54,307 nucleotides of DNA from Prorocentrum cordatum (lineage: Eukaryota > Sar > Dinophyceae > Prorocentrales > Prorocentraceae): contig CAUYUJ010003401.1 of NCBI GenBank assembly GCA_963575745.1, positions 15,001 to 69,307 of the forward strand, read 5' to 3'. This document shows, piece after piece, positions 1 through 10,197 of this stretch. Numbering within the stretch: the stretch's first letter is position 1; each line of letters opens with the position of its first letter. The notes beneath the pieces were generated by a model. It made no database searches and had not been told where the DNA came from. It worked only from the letters and a program-made list of their open reading frames with translations. A program made the translations under genes and the position numbers.

Positions 1-2033
1 GTTTTGTCGTCGTTTTGACGTCGTTTTGTCGTCATTGTGTCATCGTTTTGATGTCGTCGACGTTTTGTCGTCGTGATGTCGTCGTTTTGTCGTCGTCGTG
101 TTGTCGTCGTTTTGTCGTCATTCTGTCATTGTTTTGTCGTCGTTTTGTCATCGGATTGTCGTCGCTTTGTCGTCGTCGTGTCGTCGTTGTGTCGTCGTTT
201 TATTATCGTCGTCGTCGTCGTTTTGTCATCGTTTCATCGTCGGCTTGCCGTCGTTGTGCCGTCATTTTAACGTCGTTTTGTCGTCGTTTAGTCGTTTAGC
301 CGTCGGTGTGTCGTCGTTGTGTCGTCGTTTTATCGTCGTCGTTGTCTCATCGTTGGTCGTTGTGTCGTCGTTTTGTCGTCGTTGCGTCGTCGTTTTGTCG
401 TCGTTGTGTTGTCGTTTTGCCGTTTTGTCGTCGTTTTGTAGTCGTTTTGTCATCGGTTTGTCGTTGTCGTCGTCGTCGTTTTGTCGTCGACGTTTTGTCG
501 TCGTCGTCATTTTGTCGTCGATTTTGTCGCGATCGTTTTGTCGTCGCTATATCGTCGTCGTCGTTTTGCAGTCGTTGCGTCGTCTTTTTGTAATCGTTTT
601 GTCGTCTTTTTGTCGTCGTCGTTTTGTCGTCGTTGTGTAGTCGTGTTGACATCATTGTGTCGTCGCCTTGTCGTCGGTGTGTCGTCGGTGCGTCGTCGTC
701 TTGTCGTCGCCAGCGTCGTCGCCGTCGTTTTATCGTCGTTTTGTTGTCGTTCTGTCGTCGTTTCGTCGTCATCGTGTCGTCGTTTTGTCGTCGCGTTGAC
801 GTCCTTGTGTCGTCGCTTTGTCACTGTTTTGTCGTCGGTGTATCGTCGTCGTCGTTGATTTGTCGTTGACTTTTTGGCGTCGTCGTCGTTTCGTCGTTAT
901 TTTGTCGCCGTCGCTGTGTCGTCGGTATGTCGTCGTCGTTGTGTCGTCGTCGTCGCTATGTCGTCGTCGTCGTTTTGACGTCGTTGTGTCGTCGTTTTGC
1001 CGTCGTTTTGGCATGGTTTTGACGTCGTTTTGTCATCATTGTGTCGTTGTTCTGTCGTCGCTTTGTCGTCGGTGTGTCGTCGGTGCGTCGTCGTCTTGTC
1101 GTCGCCGGCGTCGTCGCCGTCGTTTTATCGTCGTTTTGTTGTCGTTATGTCGTCGTTTTGTCGTCATTATGTCGTCGTTATGTCGTCGTTTTGACGTCGT
1201 AGTGTCGCCGTTGTCCTCGTTTGGTCGTCGTTGTGTAGTCGTTCTGTGTCGCGCTTTGTCGTCGGTAAGTCGTCCGTGCGTCGTCGTGTTGTCGTCGTCG
1301 GTGTCGTCGTCGTCGTCGTAGTTTTGTCGTCGTTGTGTCGTCGTTTTGTCGTCGTTTTGTCGTCGTTTTGTCGTCATTCTGTCGGCGTTATGTCCTTGTC
1401 GTCGTTGTGTCGTCGTTTTGTTGTGTTGTCGCGGTTTGTCGTCGTCTTGTCGTCGTTGTGCCGTCGTTTTGTCGTCGCTGCGTTGTCGTTGTGTCGTCAC
1501 GTTTTGGCGTCATTGTGTCGTCGTTGCGTCGTCGTGGTGTCGTCGTTTTATCGTCGTTACGTCGTCGTGATGTCGTCATTTTGCCGTCGTCTTGTCGTCG
1601 TTTTGACGTCTTCGTGGCGTCGTTGGGTCGTCGTTTGGTCGTCGCTTTGTCGTCGCGTTGTCGTCGTTGTGTCGTTGTTGTGTCGAGGTTGTGTCGTCGT
1701 TTTGTCGTCGTTGCGTCGTCGTCGTCGCCGTTGTCCTTTGGTCGTCGTTATGTCATCGTTTTGTCGTTGTTTGTCGTCGTTTTGTCGTCCTTTTGTCATC
1801 GGTGTGTCGTCGTTGTGTCGTCTTCGTTAAGTCGTCGCTATGTCGACGATATGCCGTCGTTGTGTCGTCATTTTGTCGCCGTTTTGTCGTCGTTGTGTCG
1901 TCGTTTGGTCGTCGTGTTGTCGTCGCACTGTCGTCGCGTTGTCGTCGTTGTGTCGTCGCTGTGTCGTCGATGTGTCGTCGCCGTTATGTCGTAGTTATGC
2001 AGTCGTTATGTCGTCGTTTTGTCGTCGTTTTGT
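1..2033. repeat. 11-bp minisatellite, consensus GTCGTCGTTTT
   Basis: The whole stretch is built from an 11-nt unit close to GTCGTCGTTTT, with point variants (GACGTCGTTTT, GTCATCGTTTT, GTCGTCATTGT) and occasional 3-nt slips. Because 11 is not a multiple of 3 the reading frame rotates every unit, so the long open frames across it are artefacts. The T-runs recur about once per helical turn. It begins before the window and ends abruptly where the pyrimidine tract starts. Confidence 0.95.
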
Positions 2034-2466
2034 CCTCCTCCTCCTTCTCCTCTTCCTCCGCCTCTGGCTCCGCCTCCGCTTTCGCCTCCGCCTCCTCCTC
2101 CGCCTCCGCCTCCACCTCCGCTTCCGCTTCCGCCTCCGCCTCCGCCGCCGCCGCCGCCGCCGCCTCCGCCTCCGCGTCCGCCTCCGCCGCCGCCGCCTCC
2201 GCCGCCTCCGCCGCCTCCGCTTCCGCCTCCGCTCCGCCTCCGATCCGCCTCCGTTTCCGTTTCCGCCTCCGCCTCCGCCTCCGCCTCCACTCCCGCAGCC
2301 GCCTCCGCCTCCGCCTCCTCCTCCTCCTCCTCCTCCTCCTCCTCCTCCTCCTCCCTCCTCCTCCCCCTCCCCTCATCCTCCTCCTTCTCCTCCTCCTCCG
2401 CCTCCTCCTCCTCCTTCCCCTCCTCCTCCTCCTCCTCCTCCTCTTCATCCTCCTCCTCCTCGTCCT
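2034..2466. repeat. CTC/CCG pyrimidine-rich compound microsatellite
   Basis: CCTCCG hexamers grade into CTC trimers, with almost no purine other than G on this strand. All long open frames across it are low-complexity artefacts. It directly joins the 11-bp minisatellite on its left. Confidence 0.95.
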
Positions 2467-2518
2467 GGAAATCATCTTCAGTCTCATTGTCCTCCTGAGT
2501 CCCCCTCTTCTTCGTATT

Positions 2519-2765
2519 ATTAAATATTGGTATTCCTATCGTTCATGCTCATGTTAGTATGCGTACTCTTCTTATTAATATCAGCATTCGTATTAGTATT
2601 ACTATTACTAGTTGTCGTCGTCATTGTTTCTTATCGGTAATATTATTATTCTTGGCATGATGATTAATAGTATGGTGATTTGTATTACCATCAGTAGTAT
2701 TAGTAGTATTAGTGTTCCTCTTATTTAATAGTAGTAGTAGTAGTAGTAGTAGTAGTAGCAGCAAC

Positions 2766-2801
<36 letters not shown>

Positions 2802-3890
2802 CGTATTACTATTACTGTTGGTAGTCGTATCACTCTGATGAGTAGTATTGTTTGTATGCGCAATATGATTATTAATGGTAGTAGTAATAGTAGTATTATT
2901 AATCATAGGTTTTCGTTCATAGTATAATGATCCGTATCATCATCACTAGCAGTAGTATAAGTATTCGCAGTAGTATTCGTGTTATTAGTGTTGCTATGCG
3001 TGATAGTAATAATATTGTAGTACTAGTGCGCGCGTTGAGTATTATTCGTGTTAGTATTCGTCATGTTTGAAACATTATTATTAGTCGTAGTATGATTACG
3101 TTTTCTTTGTATGCTGATCAGTATGATTATTACCACTCTTATTTTTTATGAGACTCGCATAATTATTACGTAATACGGTGCACATTATTACTGGTATTCG
3201 TATTGCGTTTCTCCGTATTCGTATTAGTAGTTGCGTTCTTCGTCTCATTATCACTCGTATTAGCATGCGTACTAGTATTCTTAATATTCCGCTTAGTATT
3301 ATTGTAAGTATTCGTACCATTCGTATTTGTACTCTTATGTGTCTTATTATATGTAGTATTGCTACGATAACTAATACTATTATGCGACTCCTTCTTGTGA
3401 TTCGTATTATTACTAATATTAATATAATTCGTCCTATTGTTCGTGTTCCTCGTTCTATTTCTATTGTTGGTATTTTTCTGACCAATATTAAGTATAGTCT
3501 TCTTTTGAATAACACCGGTATCATTATTACCATGATTATTCATAGTGTCCTTCTTCTTGGTATTAAGAGCATCAGTATTAGTACTCTGGTAATTCTTCTT
3601 ATGAGGCAGCTAAATATTATTCTGAGTCGTACGATTCCTCTTATTATTAATAAGTTTGGTATTAGCTTGGTTATTCGCATTAGTCTTCATATGTGTACCA
3701 TTCATACTAGTATTAAATCTATGCTTAGTCTTCCTATTATGACTCACCTTATTCTTCTTATCATCATTATAAGTAATATTAGTAATGTGATTACAATTGT
3801 TGTGAATAGTCTTCTTACTACTATTAGTTGTGCTACGAATCGTACTAGTATTCTTATTAGTCCTACCATTATTGAAATTATTATCGTGTC
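2519..3890. repeat. AT-rich island of degenerate ATTAGTATTCGT-type repeat
   Basis: About 1.4 kb of degenerate TATTAGTATTCGT-like repeat, with a pure TAG trinucleotide run at 2729-2800. Base composition switches sharply from GC-rich flanks on both sides. A long Ile/Leu/Ser open frame on the plus strand follows from the 3-nt-based repeat and is not credible as a protein. It abuts the last candidate exon of the minus-strand gene at 4094-5610 and could be a large intron or an intergenic satellite. Confidence 0.85.
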
Positions 3891-4093
3891 TTGCCTTCCA
3901 GGTCTGGCCGCTGGGGGCGCCGCAGCAGGCTGCCATTCGGGTCCATGTGCATATTGTCGCTGTCGCTCGTCCTCTCGGGCGCCGTTTGACTATCGAGTCT
4001 GTCGTAGCTTTGCCGTCGGACGTCTTGCTCTCGAGCGCCCCTCATTCTCGTCCGTGCCAGACACAGAAGCAGCCGCTGAACCCCCATACTCAC

Positions 4094-5610
4094 GCGGCGA
4101 CATGTCGCCTAGTAGCCGCAATGTAGTGAGGGGTTTGCCATCCTCAGTGCTGCGAATGATAAGCGTGGGCGGCTTCTTGAGCTTTCGCCCTCCGAAGGCC
4201 AGTAGGCGCTTGGCGTGCAGGGCCTCTTGTCGCGGGGCGCGGTCCTCGATGGCAGCGTTCACTTCTTCGGCGGTGTTCTCGAGGAGGGCGTCGCGATTTT
4301 CTTCGATCCACTTCTCGAGTATCGGCTTGGCTGCTCCGAGGAACTGCACGGTGATGTCATAGTAATGCTCAGTGTTGTCGATGCTGCTGGATGTCTCTGC
4401 TTCCGCTCTCGGCGCTGTTCTCTCTGCTTGCTCACGGAGGTCGGGGGCGCCGCAGATGACGGAGGCGGCGATGAGTTTGGCGTAATCGTTGACACTGGCC
4501 AGAAGCCTAGCGTCCGCTGGGTCTGGGAGCATGGCGTTGTCGGAAAGATCCTACTCCTCCTCCTCCTCCTCCTCCTCCTCCTCCTCCTCCTCCTCCTCCT
4601 CCTCCTCCTCCTCCTCCTCCTCCTCCTCCTCCTGCTCCTCATCCTCCTCCTCCTCCTCCTCCTCCTCCTCCCTCCCCTCCTCCTCCCCTTGCCCACGTCG
4701 GCCAGCCTCTGCAGCTCGTCATAGTACGCCATGGTGCGTTCCCAGTCGATCGGGTGCGCTCCAGCATACTGATGGCAGCGGTCCCGCACCAGCCTGCGAC
4801 TCAACTCGAACCGCCAGGCGTCCCGCAGCTCGTGTTCCCACTTCAGTTGCCGTCCTCTGCGGCCCCAGCAACGAGGGTCTGGACTGCGCTGCTGTACACG
4901 GCTTGTCCAGCAGGGTCCCAAAAGACTACCGGGTCCTGAGTACCAGGCTCGCAGTCGGCGCACGCGGCGCACGCGGCGCCCGCGGCGCAGGCGCCGACGG
5001 CGGCGCCAGCGGCGCCAGCGGCGCCCGCGGTGCCCGTGGCGCCCGCGGCGCTCACGGCCCCCCCAGCGGCGGCGCCCGCAGCGCCAGCGGCGACGCCAGC
5101 GACCACGCCGCCCGACGCCGCCACCGCCAGCGAGGCACTGGCAGCAGCGGCAGCAGCGGCGGCAGCGGCGGCGGCAGCGGCGGCGGCGGCCGCAGCGGCC
5201 AGGGCAGGTCTGCACCCAAGGCGGCCGCGAGGCTGGCCTCGGCAGCAGCCGCGGGCAGCCCGCACGAAGCTGCCGCGGCGGCAGCAGCAGCGGCGGCCGC
5301 GGCGCGCGCGGGGGCCAGGGGCACCCGCCAGGGAGCCGGAAGCAGCAACGGCAGCAGCAGGCGGCAGCAGCAGGCGGCAGCAGCAGGCGGCAGCAGCAGG
5401 CGGGGCCGCCGCGGCGCCGACCCCGAGCTCCAGGCGCGCAGCCGGCTCGGCGGACCTCGAGCCCGAGCGGCTTCCCTGAGCCAGAACTGCAGAAACCCCA
5501 GCTGAGGCACGCTACGGCATGAGTTCTACTCCACCGGCACGTCTGACTTGACGGGCTCTTCTTGCATGGTATACTTCGGGGGGCCGTCCGAGGCGTTTGC
5601 GGATCGTACT
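4094..5610 (-). CDS. Unrecognised multi-exon protein gene (partial)
   Basis: I do not recognise the family. Three exons join in phase on the minus strand. Exon i (about 5535-5610) reads SDGPPKYTMQEEPVKSDVP and ends at a GT donor. Exon ii (4697-4935) starts after TACTCAG|G and includes VVFWDPAGQAVYSSAVQ and IDWERTMAYYDELQRLAD. Exon iii (4094-4550) starts after GAGTAG|G and includes HYYDITVQFLGAAKPILEKW, ending at GTGAGTATGG. The peptide is acidic and complex, unlike the surrounding repeats. Exon ii has a single-base break near 4843-4846: the frame ending VAGAAEDGN meets TGA, and the next frame continues WEHELRDAWRFEL. One extra base restores a length divisible by three. A further exon may lie at about 3870-4047 (SKTSDGKATTDSIVKRRP). 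The start codon was not found. The gene could be live with an assembly error, or a recent pseudogene. Confidence 0.6.
4551..4696 (-). other. Microsatellite intron (GGA/GAG on the sense strand)
   Basis: A 146-bp GT-AG intron of the gene at 4094-5610. On the minus strand it opens GTGGGCAAGGGG, runs through GGA/GAG trimers and closes GGAGGAGTAG|G. The flanking exons join in phase 0 (LQRLAD to DLSDNAMLPD). Almost nothing but simple repeat lies between the splice sites. Confidence 0.55.
4936..5534 (-). other. Candidate intron filled with GCC/GCA/GCG repeat
   Basis: A 599-bp GT-AG interval on the minus strand between exon i and exon ii of the same gene. The junction is in phase 0 and the acceptor is TACTCAG|G. 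The interior (about 4954-5420) is GCC/GCG/GCA repeat that would otherwise read as an Ala/Gly-rich run, so an in-frame low-complexity protein segment is the alternative. Confidence 0.4.
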
Positions 5611-6061
5611 CGTCCACCAGATTACTCTGAGCTGAAGGGCGTATGATATATTGGCAGCCTCGTTGCTGGGGGCCGATTTCATGATCTTCCTACTTGATTA
5701 TTTCAGCACCAGGAGGCATTGGCTCTTAAGCTGGACCCCCATTATGTCATGACTCTAATAGCCTCCGGATAGGTAACAGAAAATGTAAAGACGTTGTCAC
5801 TCCAAGCTGCTAGGCACAACCTCCTAGAACCCACGCATGTTCCAACCGACTGATTGAGCCACCTTTTCTTGACGCCATGCCGCAGTGCGCTCTACAGGAA
5901 CTCTAGCCAGCATGCCTGCCGTTGTGCTGCTGTATGTGCCCCTCGGCTCCTGAAAGCATATTCCCTTCCTCTGCCCACCACCTCTATCGAAACTGCCAGC
6001 AGGACATGCAGCTGCACCAGGGCTCATATTTCGCAGTTATCCAATCCGCAAGCTGTAGAAC
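5611..6061. other. No gene recognised
   Basis: Moderate-GC, non-repetitive sequence. No open frame with convincing composition or splice sites was found. It may contain the upstream exons or 5' flank of the minus-strand gene to its left. Confidence 0.5.
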
Positions 6062-6905
6062 CGAGCTGCAAGGAAGAACGAAGAAGAAAGCGCACCGCGA
6101 GCGGAGCGATTCTGGATAGCGGGCGGGGCATGGGCGGGCCCATCGAAACCTCTTGAAAAGATATTTGCCCACCATCCAAGCATGGACCTCCTGGAAGCGG
6201 AACTGGCCCGGGCGTCGTTCCTGGCCCTGCTGCACTTTTCGGAATACGCATGGAAAATAGTGTAAGCTGCGCGCGAGTCGCAAAAAAACAGAGGAGGACA
6301 AAGAAGAAAGAAGACCGCGAGCGGGGCGATTCTGGATAGAGGAAGGGGCATGGGCGGGCCCATCGAAACTGCGAAATCCATCAGGACTTCTTCGTGGGAG
6401 CCTCTTGAAAAGATATTTGCCCGCCAGGGACCTCTTGGAAGCGGAACTGGCCCGGGCGTCGTTCCTGGCCCTGCTGCACTTTCCGGAACACGCATGGAGA
6501 ATAGTGCAAGTGGGGTGCGAGCTGCGCGCGAGTCGCAAAAAAACAGAGGAGGACAAAGAAGAAAGAAGACCGCGAGCGGGTCGATTCTGGATAGAGGGAG
6601 GGGCATGGGCGGCCAAAACTGCGAACATCAGGACTTCTTCGTGGGAGCCTCTTGAAAAGATATTTGCGCACCATCCAGAGAGGGACCTCTGGAAGAGAAA
6701 CTGTCCAGCTCGTTCCTGGAAGCCCTGCTGCACTTTCCCGAACACCACTCATGGAGAATAGTGGTGGGGTGCGAGCTGGGCGCGAGTCACACAAAAAAAT
6801 GAGGCGGAATGCGAGCGGGGCGATGTTGCGATAGAGCGCGGGCCTGGGCGGGCCCATCGAAACTGCGAAATCCACCAGGACCTCTTCGTGGGAGCCTCCT
6901 GCAAA
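6062..6905. repeat. Four tandem copies of a ~220-255 bp unit
   Basis: The landmark GCGAGCGG.GCGAT recurs at about 6097, 6317, 6572 and 6811. Each copy also carries GGCATGGGCGGGCCCATCGA, AAAGATATTTGCCC and GGACCTCTTGGAAG-like segments. Copies differ by small deletions and substitutions, and the last is truncated. The antiparallel open frames across the array all contain the repeated peptide and are not convincing genes. Confidence 0.85.
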
Positions 6906-7597
6906 GCTATCCGCCTGCCATCGGTGAGGCAAGGGGTATGTTGAAAGCAATGCAACGGTGCTGATCGCACGCCCTCATTGCCAGAAATTGGAAAATATTG
7001 CTGTACAGCGAAATTAAAAGAAAGGAGACCGCTGGGAAGCGAATCTGCCCGAGGTGCAATCGGAGAGAAATCAGATGATTCAAGCGTGCACCGCCGCACA
7101 TCTGTCGAGATTCACTCTGCCGAAGATTTTGAGAAATCAAAACCTATGTTCGCGCGACGTCGACAGCTGGGAAGTGTCCGAGAATAAAAACGGGTACCAC
7201 TGCGACTGGCCATCATTGAAAATGAATCAGCAGAGCAACGCCCCAATGGTTGCCCTCTGTCAATCGCCTGCGGCGCGGCCCGCGGCTGCCGACTCCATCC
7301 AAGGCCGCGCGACATTTGCCATCGCTCGAACGTATGTTCTCCATACACTGTCTGGTTTCGCGCGCGATGTCCTAATTACGATTACCCAGGATGCTCCAAT
7401 ATGTTTCAGATTCTCTGGCGCGGGTCCATCTGGCGCAAGTTGTCACCCCACATCCGTGTTCCAGTCCCGGAGCCCGAAAACGGCAAAACAAACCTCCCCG
7501 AACCCATAGCGTACCTCGAACCTGCCCGCCCTTCCTGCCGGCCGGAGCCCGTGCTGGGCGATCTCAGCCCCGGGGACTGCTCCAACGTTCGCCTCGC
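6906..7597. other. No gene recognised
   Basis: Complex sequence. A plus-strand frame from 7054 to 7509 has fairly normal composition but no recognisable motif or splice support. The motif GCCATCGCTCG at about 7319 resembles one end of the TIR family found at 48342-48469, without its partner end. Confidence 0.4.
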
Positions 7598-7765
7598 CTT
7601 ATGTCGGGCCTGTCCCCGTACAGAGGGGGATGGGATTTTGTACGAAAAATAAAAAAATTCAAAAAATGCTCAAAAGATGCCCAAAAATATACAAAAAATA
7701 GTCCCCAGACTATTTTTTGACTATTTTTGACTATTCCCCCTGTAGAGGGACAGGCTTGATTTAAG
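7598..7765. mobile_element. TIR element, family 1 (short copy)
   Basis: A 168-bp element. The left end CTTATGTCGGGCCTGTCCCC is inverted at the right end as GGGACAGGCTTGATTTAAG. The core contains AATAGTCCCCAGACTATTT, itself a near palindrome, shared with the copies at 23411-23604, about 40625 and about 42178. There is no coding capacity, so it is a non-autonomous MITE- or introner-like element. Confidence 0.75.
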
Positions 7766-8260
7766 TTTCGCCTTATCTTGCTCTCATCGCACTTCAGGGT
7801 CACATCCCAGAAACAACTTCGAGCACCCAGCAGAGTATCGGAACAGAGTATGCCCGACACGCTAGCAAAGCGTCGAAAGAACATCGCCTCCCAGGGCCCG
7901 ACACGTGAAGACCCTTCGGTTTCAGTACGGTGCGCGCTTCGCCTGGGTCCTGGGCTCCCCCGCTTCCCCAGATTCTCCGGACTCCCCGGACACACCAGAC
8001 TCCGCGGACCCCCCGGACTCGACCCAGAAGCGCACCGCTCTCTGCTCGGCCTCGGTACTCCTCTTGGTGCTCGAAGCCCTCCCTGACTCCCCAAATCCCC
8101 GACGTCAAGAGCTTTCCATGACGTCGGCCCCCAGAAATCTCGACCCCTTCCCCAGGACCGGTTTCTCGTCCCGAGTCGTTTGCTGTCACGGCCCCGAGGG
8201 CCGGCAGGGGCCACCAGAGGCCGACAATAGCGAAACACCTCCCGTCGTGACTTTTGATCA
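7766..8260. other. GC-rich spacer with a family 7 repeat copy
   Basis: No gene recognised. About 8100-8250 shares an ordered series of segments with 28200-28350: CATGACG, a GGGACCGGTTT-like run, a GAGTCGTTT-like run, GAGGCCGA.AAT and AAACACCTCCCG.CGTGA. It is a dispersed repeat. Confidence 0.5.
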
Positions 8261-8982
8261 TAGCCTTAAGTCCGGCCTGTCCCCCCTACAGAAGGGTTTT
8301 GGCCAAAAAATGCCCCCCCAAAAAAAGTCCCCAGATTTTTTGTTTTGACTACTCCCACCAGCCCTCTGGGCGTCGGTGGTTTAGAGCGTTTCCTCTTCCA
8401 ACCCCCCTTCTTCCCCTTCGGGGAGGGGTTTACCCCTCCCCCGACCCCCTCCCCACTGACCTGGACAGGGGGTTCCGCGGCGCGCTGGAGCGCCCAAGAT
8501 CGACCCCTGGGAAGGCTAAAATTCGACACCCCTCACGAGGATCGTGGCTCCTGGGGGGGGACTCTAATTAAGGAACCCCTCTTCTTTGATCGATTTCCTC
8601 CACGATGGCCGCAAGAGGCCCCCAGGATGCCCCAAGAGGCCGCAGGATGGCCCCAAGATGACCCCAAGAGGCCCCCCAAGAGGCCCCCAGGAGGCCCCCA
8701 AGAGACCCCCAAGAGGCCCCAAGAGACCCCCCAGAGGCACCCAAGGTGCTCCCAGAGGCCCCAAGATGGCCCCAAGAGGCCCCAAGAGGCCCCCAGGAGG
8801 CCCCAAAGAGGATCCCGAACGGCCCACAGAGGCCCCCCCGAGGCACCCAAGACGCCGAAAAGCCCCTCAGGACGACCCTCTACTCGCCTGGGCGTCGTTT
8901 CTGGACGGGCTGGTGGGGATACGCGAAGCGTCTAGAATTTTGAATAGTCCCCCTGTAGAGGGACAGGCCCGATTTAAGGCTA
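8261..8982. mobile_element. Composite family 1 element with another element inside
   Basis: Family 1 ends, TAGCCTTAAGTCCGGCCTG at left and GGGACAGGCCCGATTTAAGG at right, bracket 722 bp. Inside is a complete family 4 element (8354-8917), which itself contains an 11-bp satellite. The remnant core AAAAGTCCCCAGATTTTTTG is visible at 8324-8345. This reads as an insertion of one element into another. Confidence 0.7.
8354..8917. mobile_element. TIR element, family 4, carrying an 11-bp satellite
   Basis: The ends CCCACCAGCCC and GGGCTGGTGGG are inverted repeats. The interior from about 8590 to 8860 is an 11-bp tandem repeat close to GAGGCCCCCAA. A longer copy with the same left arm (CCCACCAGCCCTCTGGGCG) and the same right arm plus flank (GGTGGGGATACGCGAAGCG) lies at 33723-34796. 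Confidence 0.75.
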
Positions 8983-8998
8983 GGTGGGTGACTACCTA

Positions 8999-9141
8999 CC
9001 AGACCACCCCAACCCAACCCGAAGACCCGAATTTCGCGTTGGGGGGGTCCACATGTGTTTTTGTCGATGTTTCCCGACCCCCCCCCCACTGGAAATGGAG
9101 GGTATATTTGAACCTTCGGGTTGGGCCGGGGTGGCTTGGTG
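8999..9141. mobile_element. TIR element, family 9
   Basis: A left arm ACCACCCCAACCCAACCC is inverted at the right as GGGTTGGGCCGGGGTGG. The interior carries CCCGAATTTC, a poly-C run and CACTGGAAAT. A second copy is at 46941-47112. It begins 16 bp from the end of the composite family 1 element. Confidence 0.7.
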
Positions 9142-9700
9142 GGTGCTGAGTGGGCTGTGGCACCGAGCGCACGCGCCCGAGCGCTGCCAACAGGCCACGA
9201 CGGCGGCCGCGGCGGCCCGCCCGCCCGGCGCGGCCCGCGGCCCGCGGCCTGCGGGCCTCGCGGCCGAGAGGCGGCGGTTCGCCGCCCTCGCCGCCCGGGA
9301 AGGCCGCGCCTCTCGGCAGTGGGCACAAATCGCTCGGCAACGTCGCCAACGCTCCCCCAACGGGCAGAGGCGGGCCACCAGCGGCAGCCGAGCCGCCGAA
9401 ATTGTTTTTTGAAGGACAGCCTGTCAAAATTCACGCGTGGCGTTGCCGCCGCTGGGATCTTCTCGACATAAAAGACGAAGCCGCGCCTCTCAGCCGCCCG
9501 TGGAGCGCGGGCCCCTGCGGACTACCTGCCAGGTCTTCGCGGCGCGCACTTAATACCCAAACCCCCCTCGGATCGGGCAGAAAACTCACGACAGGGGAGG
9601 CTTTGTCGCTGTCTTCGGCCTCCGGGGGCCCTTCCCGGACCTCGGGACCGTCACAAAAAGACTCAGGATGAAAAAAACGGTCCCGGGAAAAGGCTCCAGA
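9142..9700. other. GC-rich region with an inverted family 7 copy
   Basis: The open frames at 9142-9430 on both strands are GC-driven and unconvincing. 9590-9680 is a reverse-complement copy of the family 7 repeat at 28271-28357 (GGCCTCCGGGGGCCCTTCC, CTCGGGACCGTC). No gene is called. Confidence 0.45.
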
Positions 9701-9741
9701 CCTTGGGGTGTCGACGTTGTGAGAAGAAGAGAAAAAAACTA

Positions 9742-9985
9742 AACAACAACGACAACAACAACAACAATCACTTTACCCGAACGCTCAGTGTTCTCACCAG
9801 TGCCAGGGTTTTCATGCGACGCCAGCCAATACCCCCACTTTGTGGGGGGGCAGTGCAAGCTCTACCAAATATCCACACGACTCTTCGCCACCACCCACAC
9901 CCAGCTTCCCGCCCTATGACGTTCGGACACTTCACTTCGTGGCCTGCGGACGACCGTGGCTACTACACTGGCGTGGAGTACACAC
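9742..9985. repeat. AAC run and module A, copy 1
   Basis: An AAC-type run is followed by module A: CTCAGTGTTCTCACCAGTGC, GCCAGCCAATACCCCCACTT, GACGTTCGGACACTTCACTT, GGCTACTACACTGGCGTGG. Further copies are at 11890-12075 and 12672-12900. The segment CCCCCAC-TTT-GTGGGGG is a perfect 7-bp hairpin. No long frame is shared by the copies. Confidence 0.85.
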
Positions 9986-10197
9986 CCACAGAAGTTGTTT
10001 ACGTTCGTACACCCACAGAAGTTGTTAAGCCTTGTTAACCCACAGAAGTTGTTAAGCCTTCCACAGAACATCTGTTGCATATGATGCATATGGTACATGA
10101 TACACATGATACACATGATACGTACTCACAAGGTAGTTGATCACATCTTTAGGGCAAATTCCTGAGGGATGTGGGAATACACAAGAGAAAGAGGACA

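Noticed and set aside
2040-2520. Very long frames of Pro, Arg, Gly, Ser or Glu runs over CTC, GAG, GTC and GAC tracts here and throughout the window
   Set aside because: They follow directly from the simple repeats, occur in several frames and both strands at once, and have no complex residues.
3178-3900. Ile/Leu/Ser-rich open frame across the AT-rich island
   Set aside because: The repeat is based on trinucleotides, so one frame stays open by construction; composition tracks the repeat and then jumps at the island edge.
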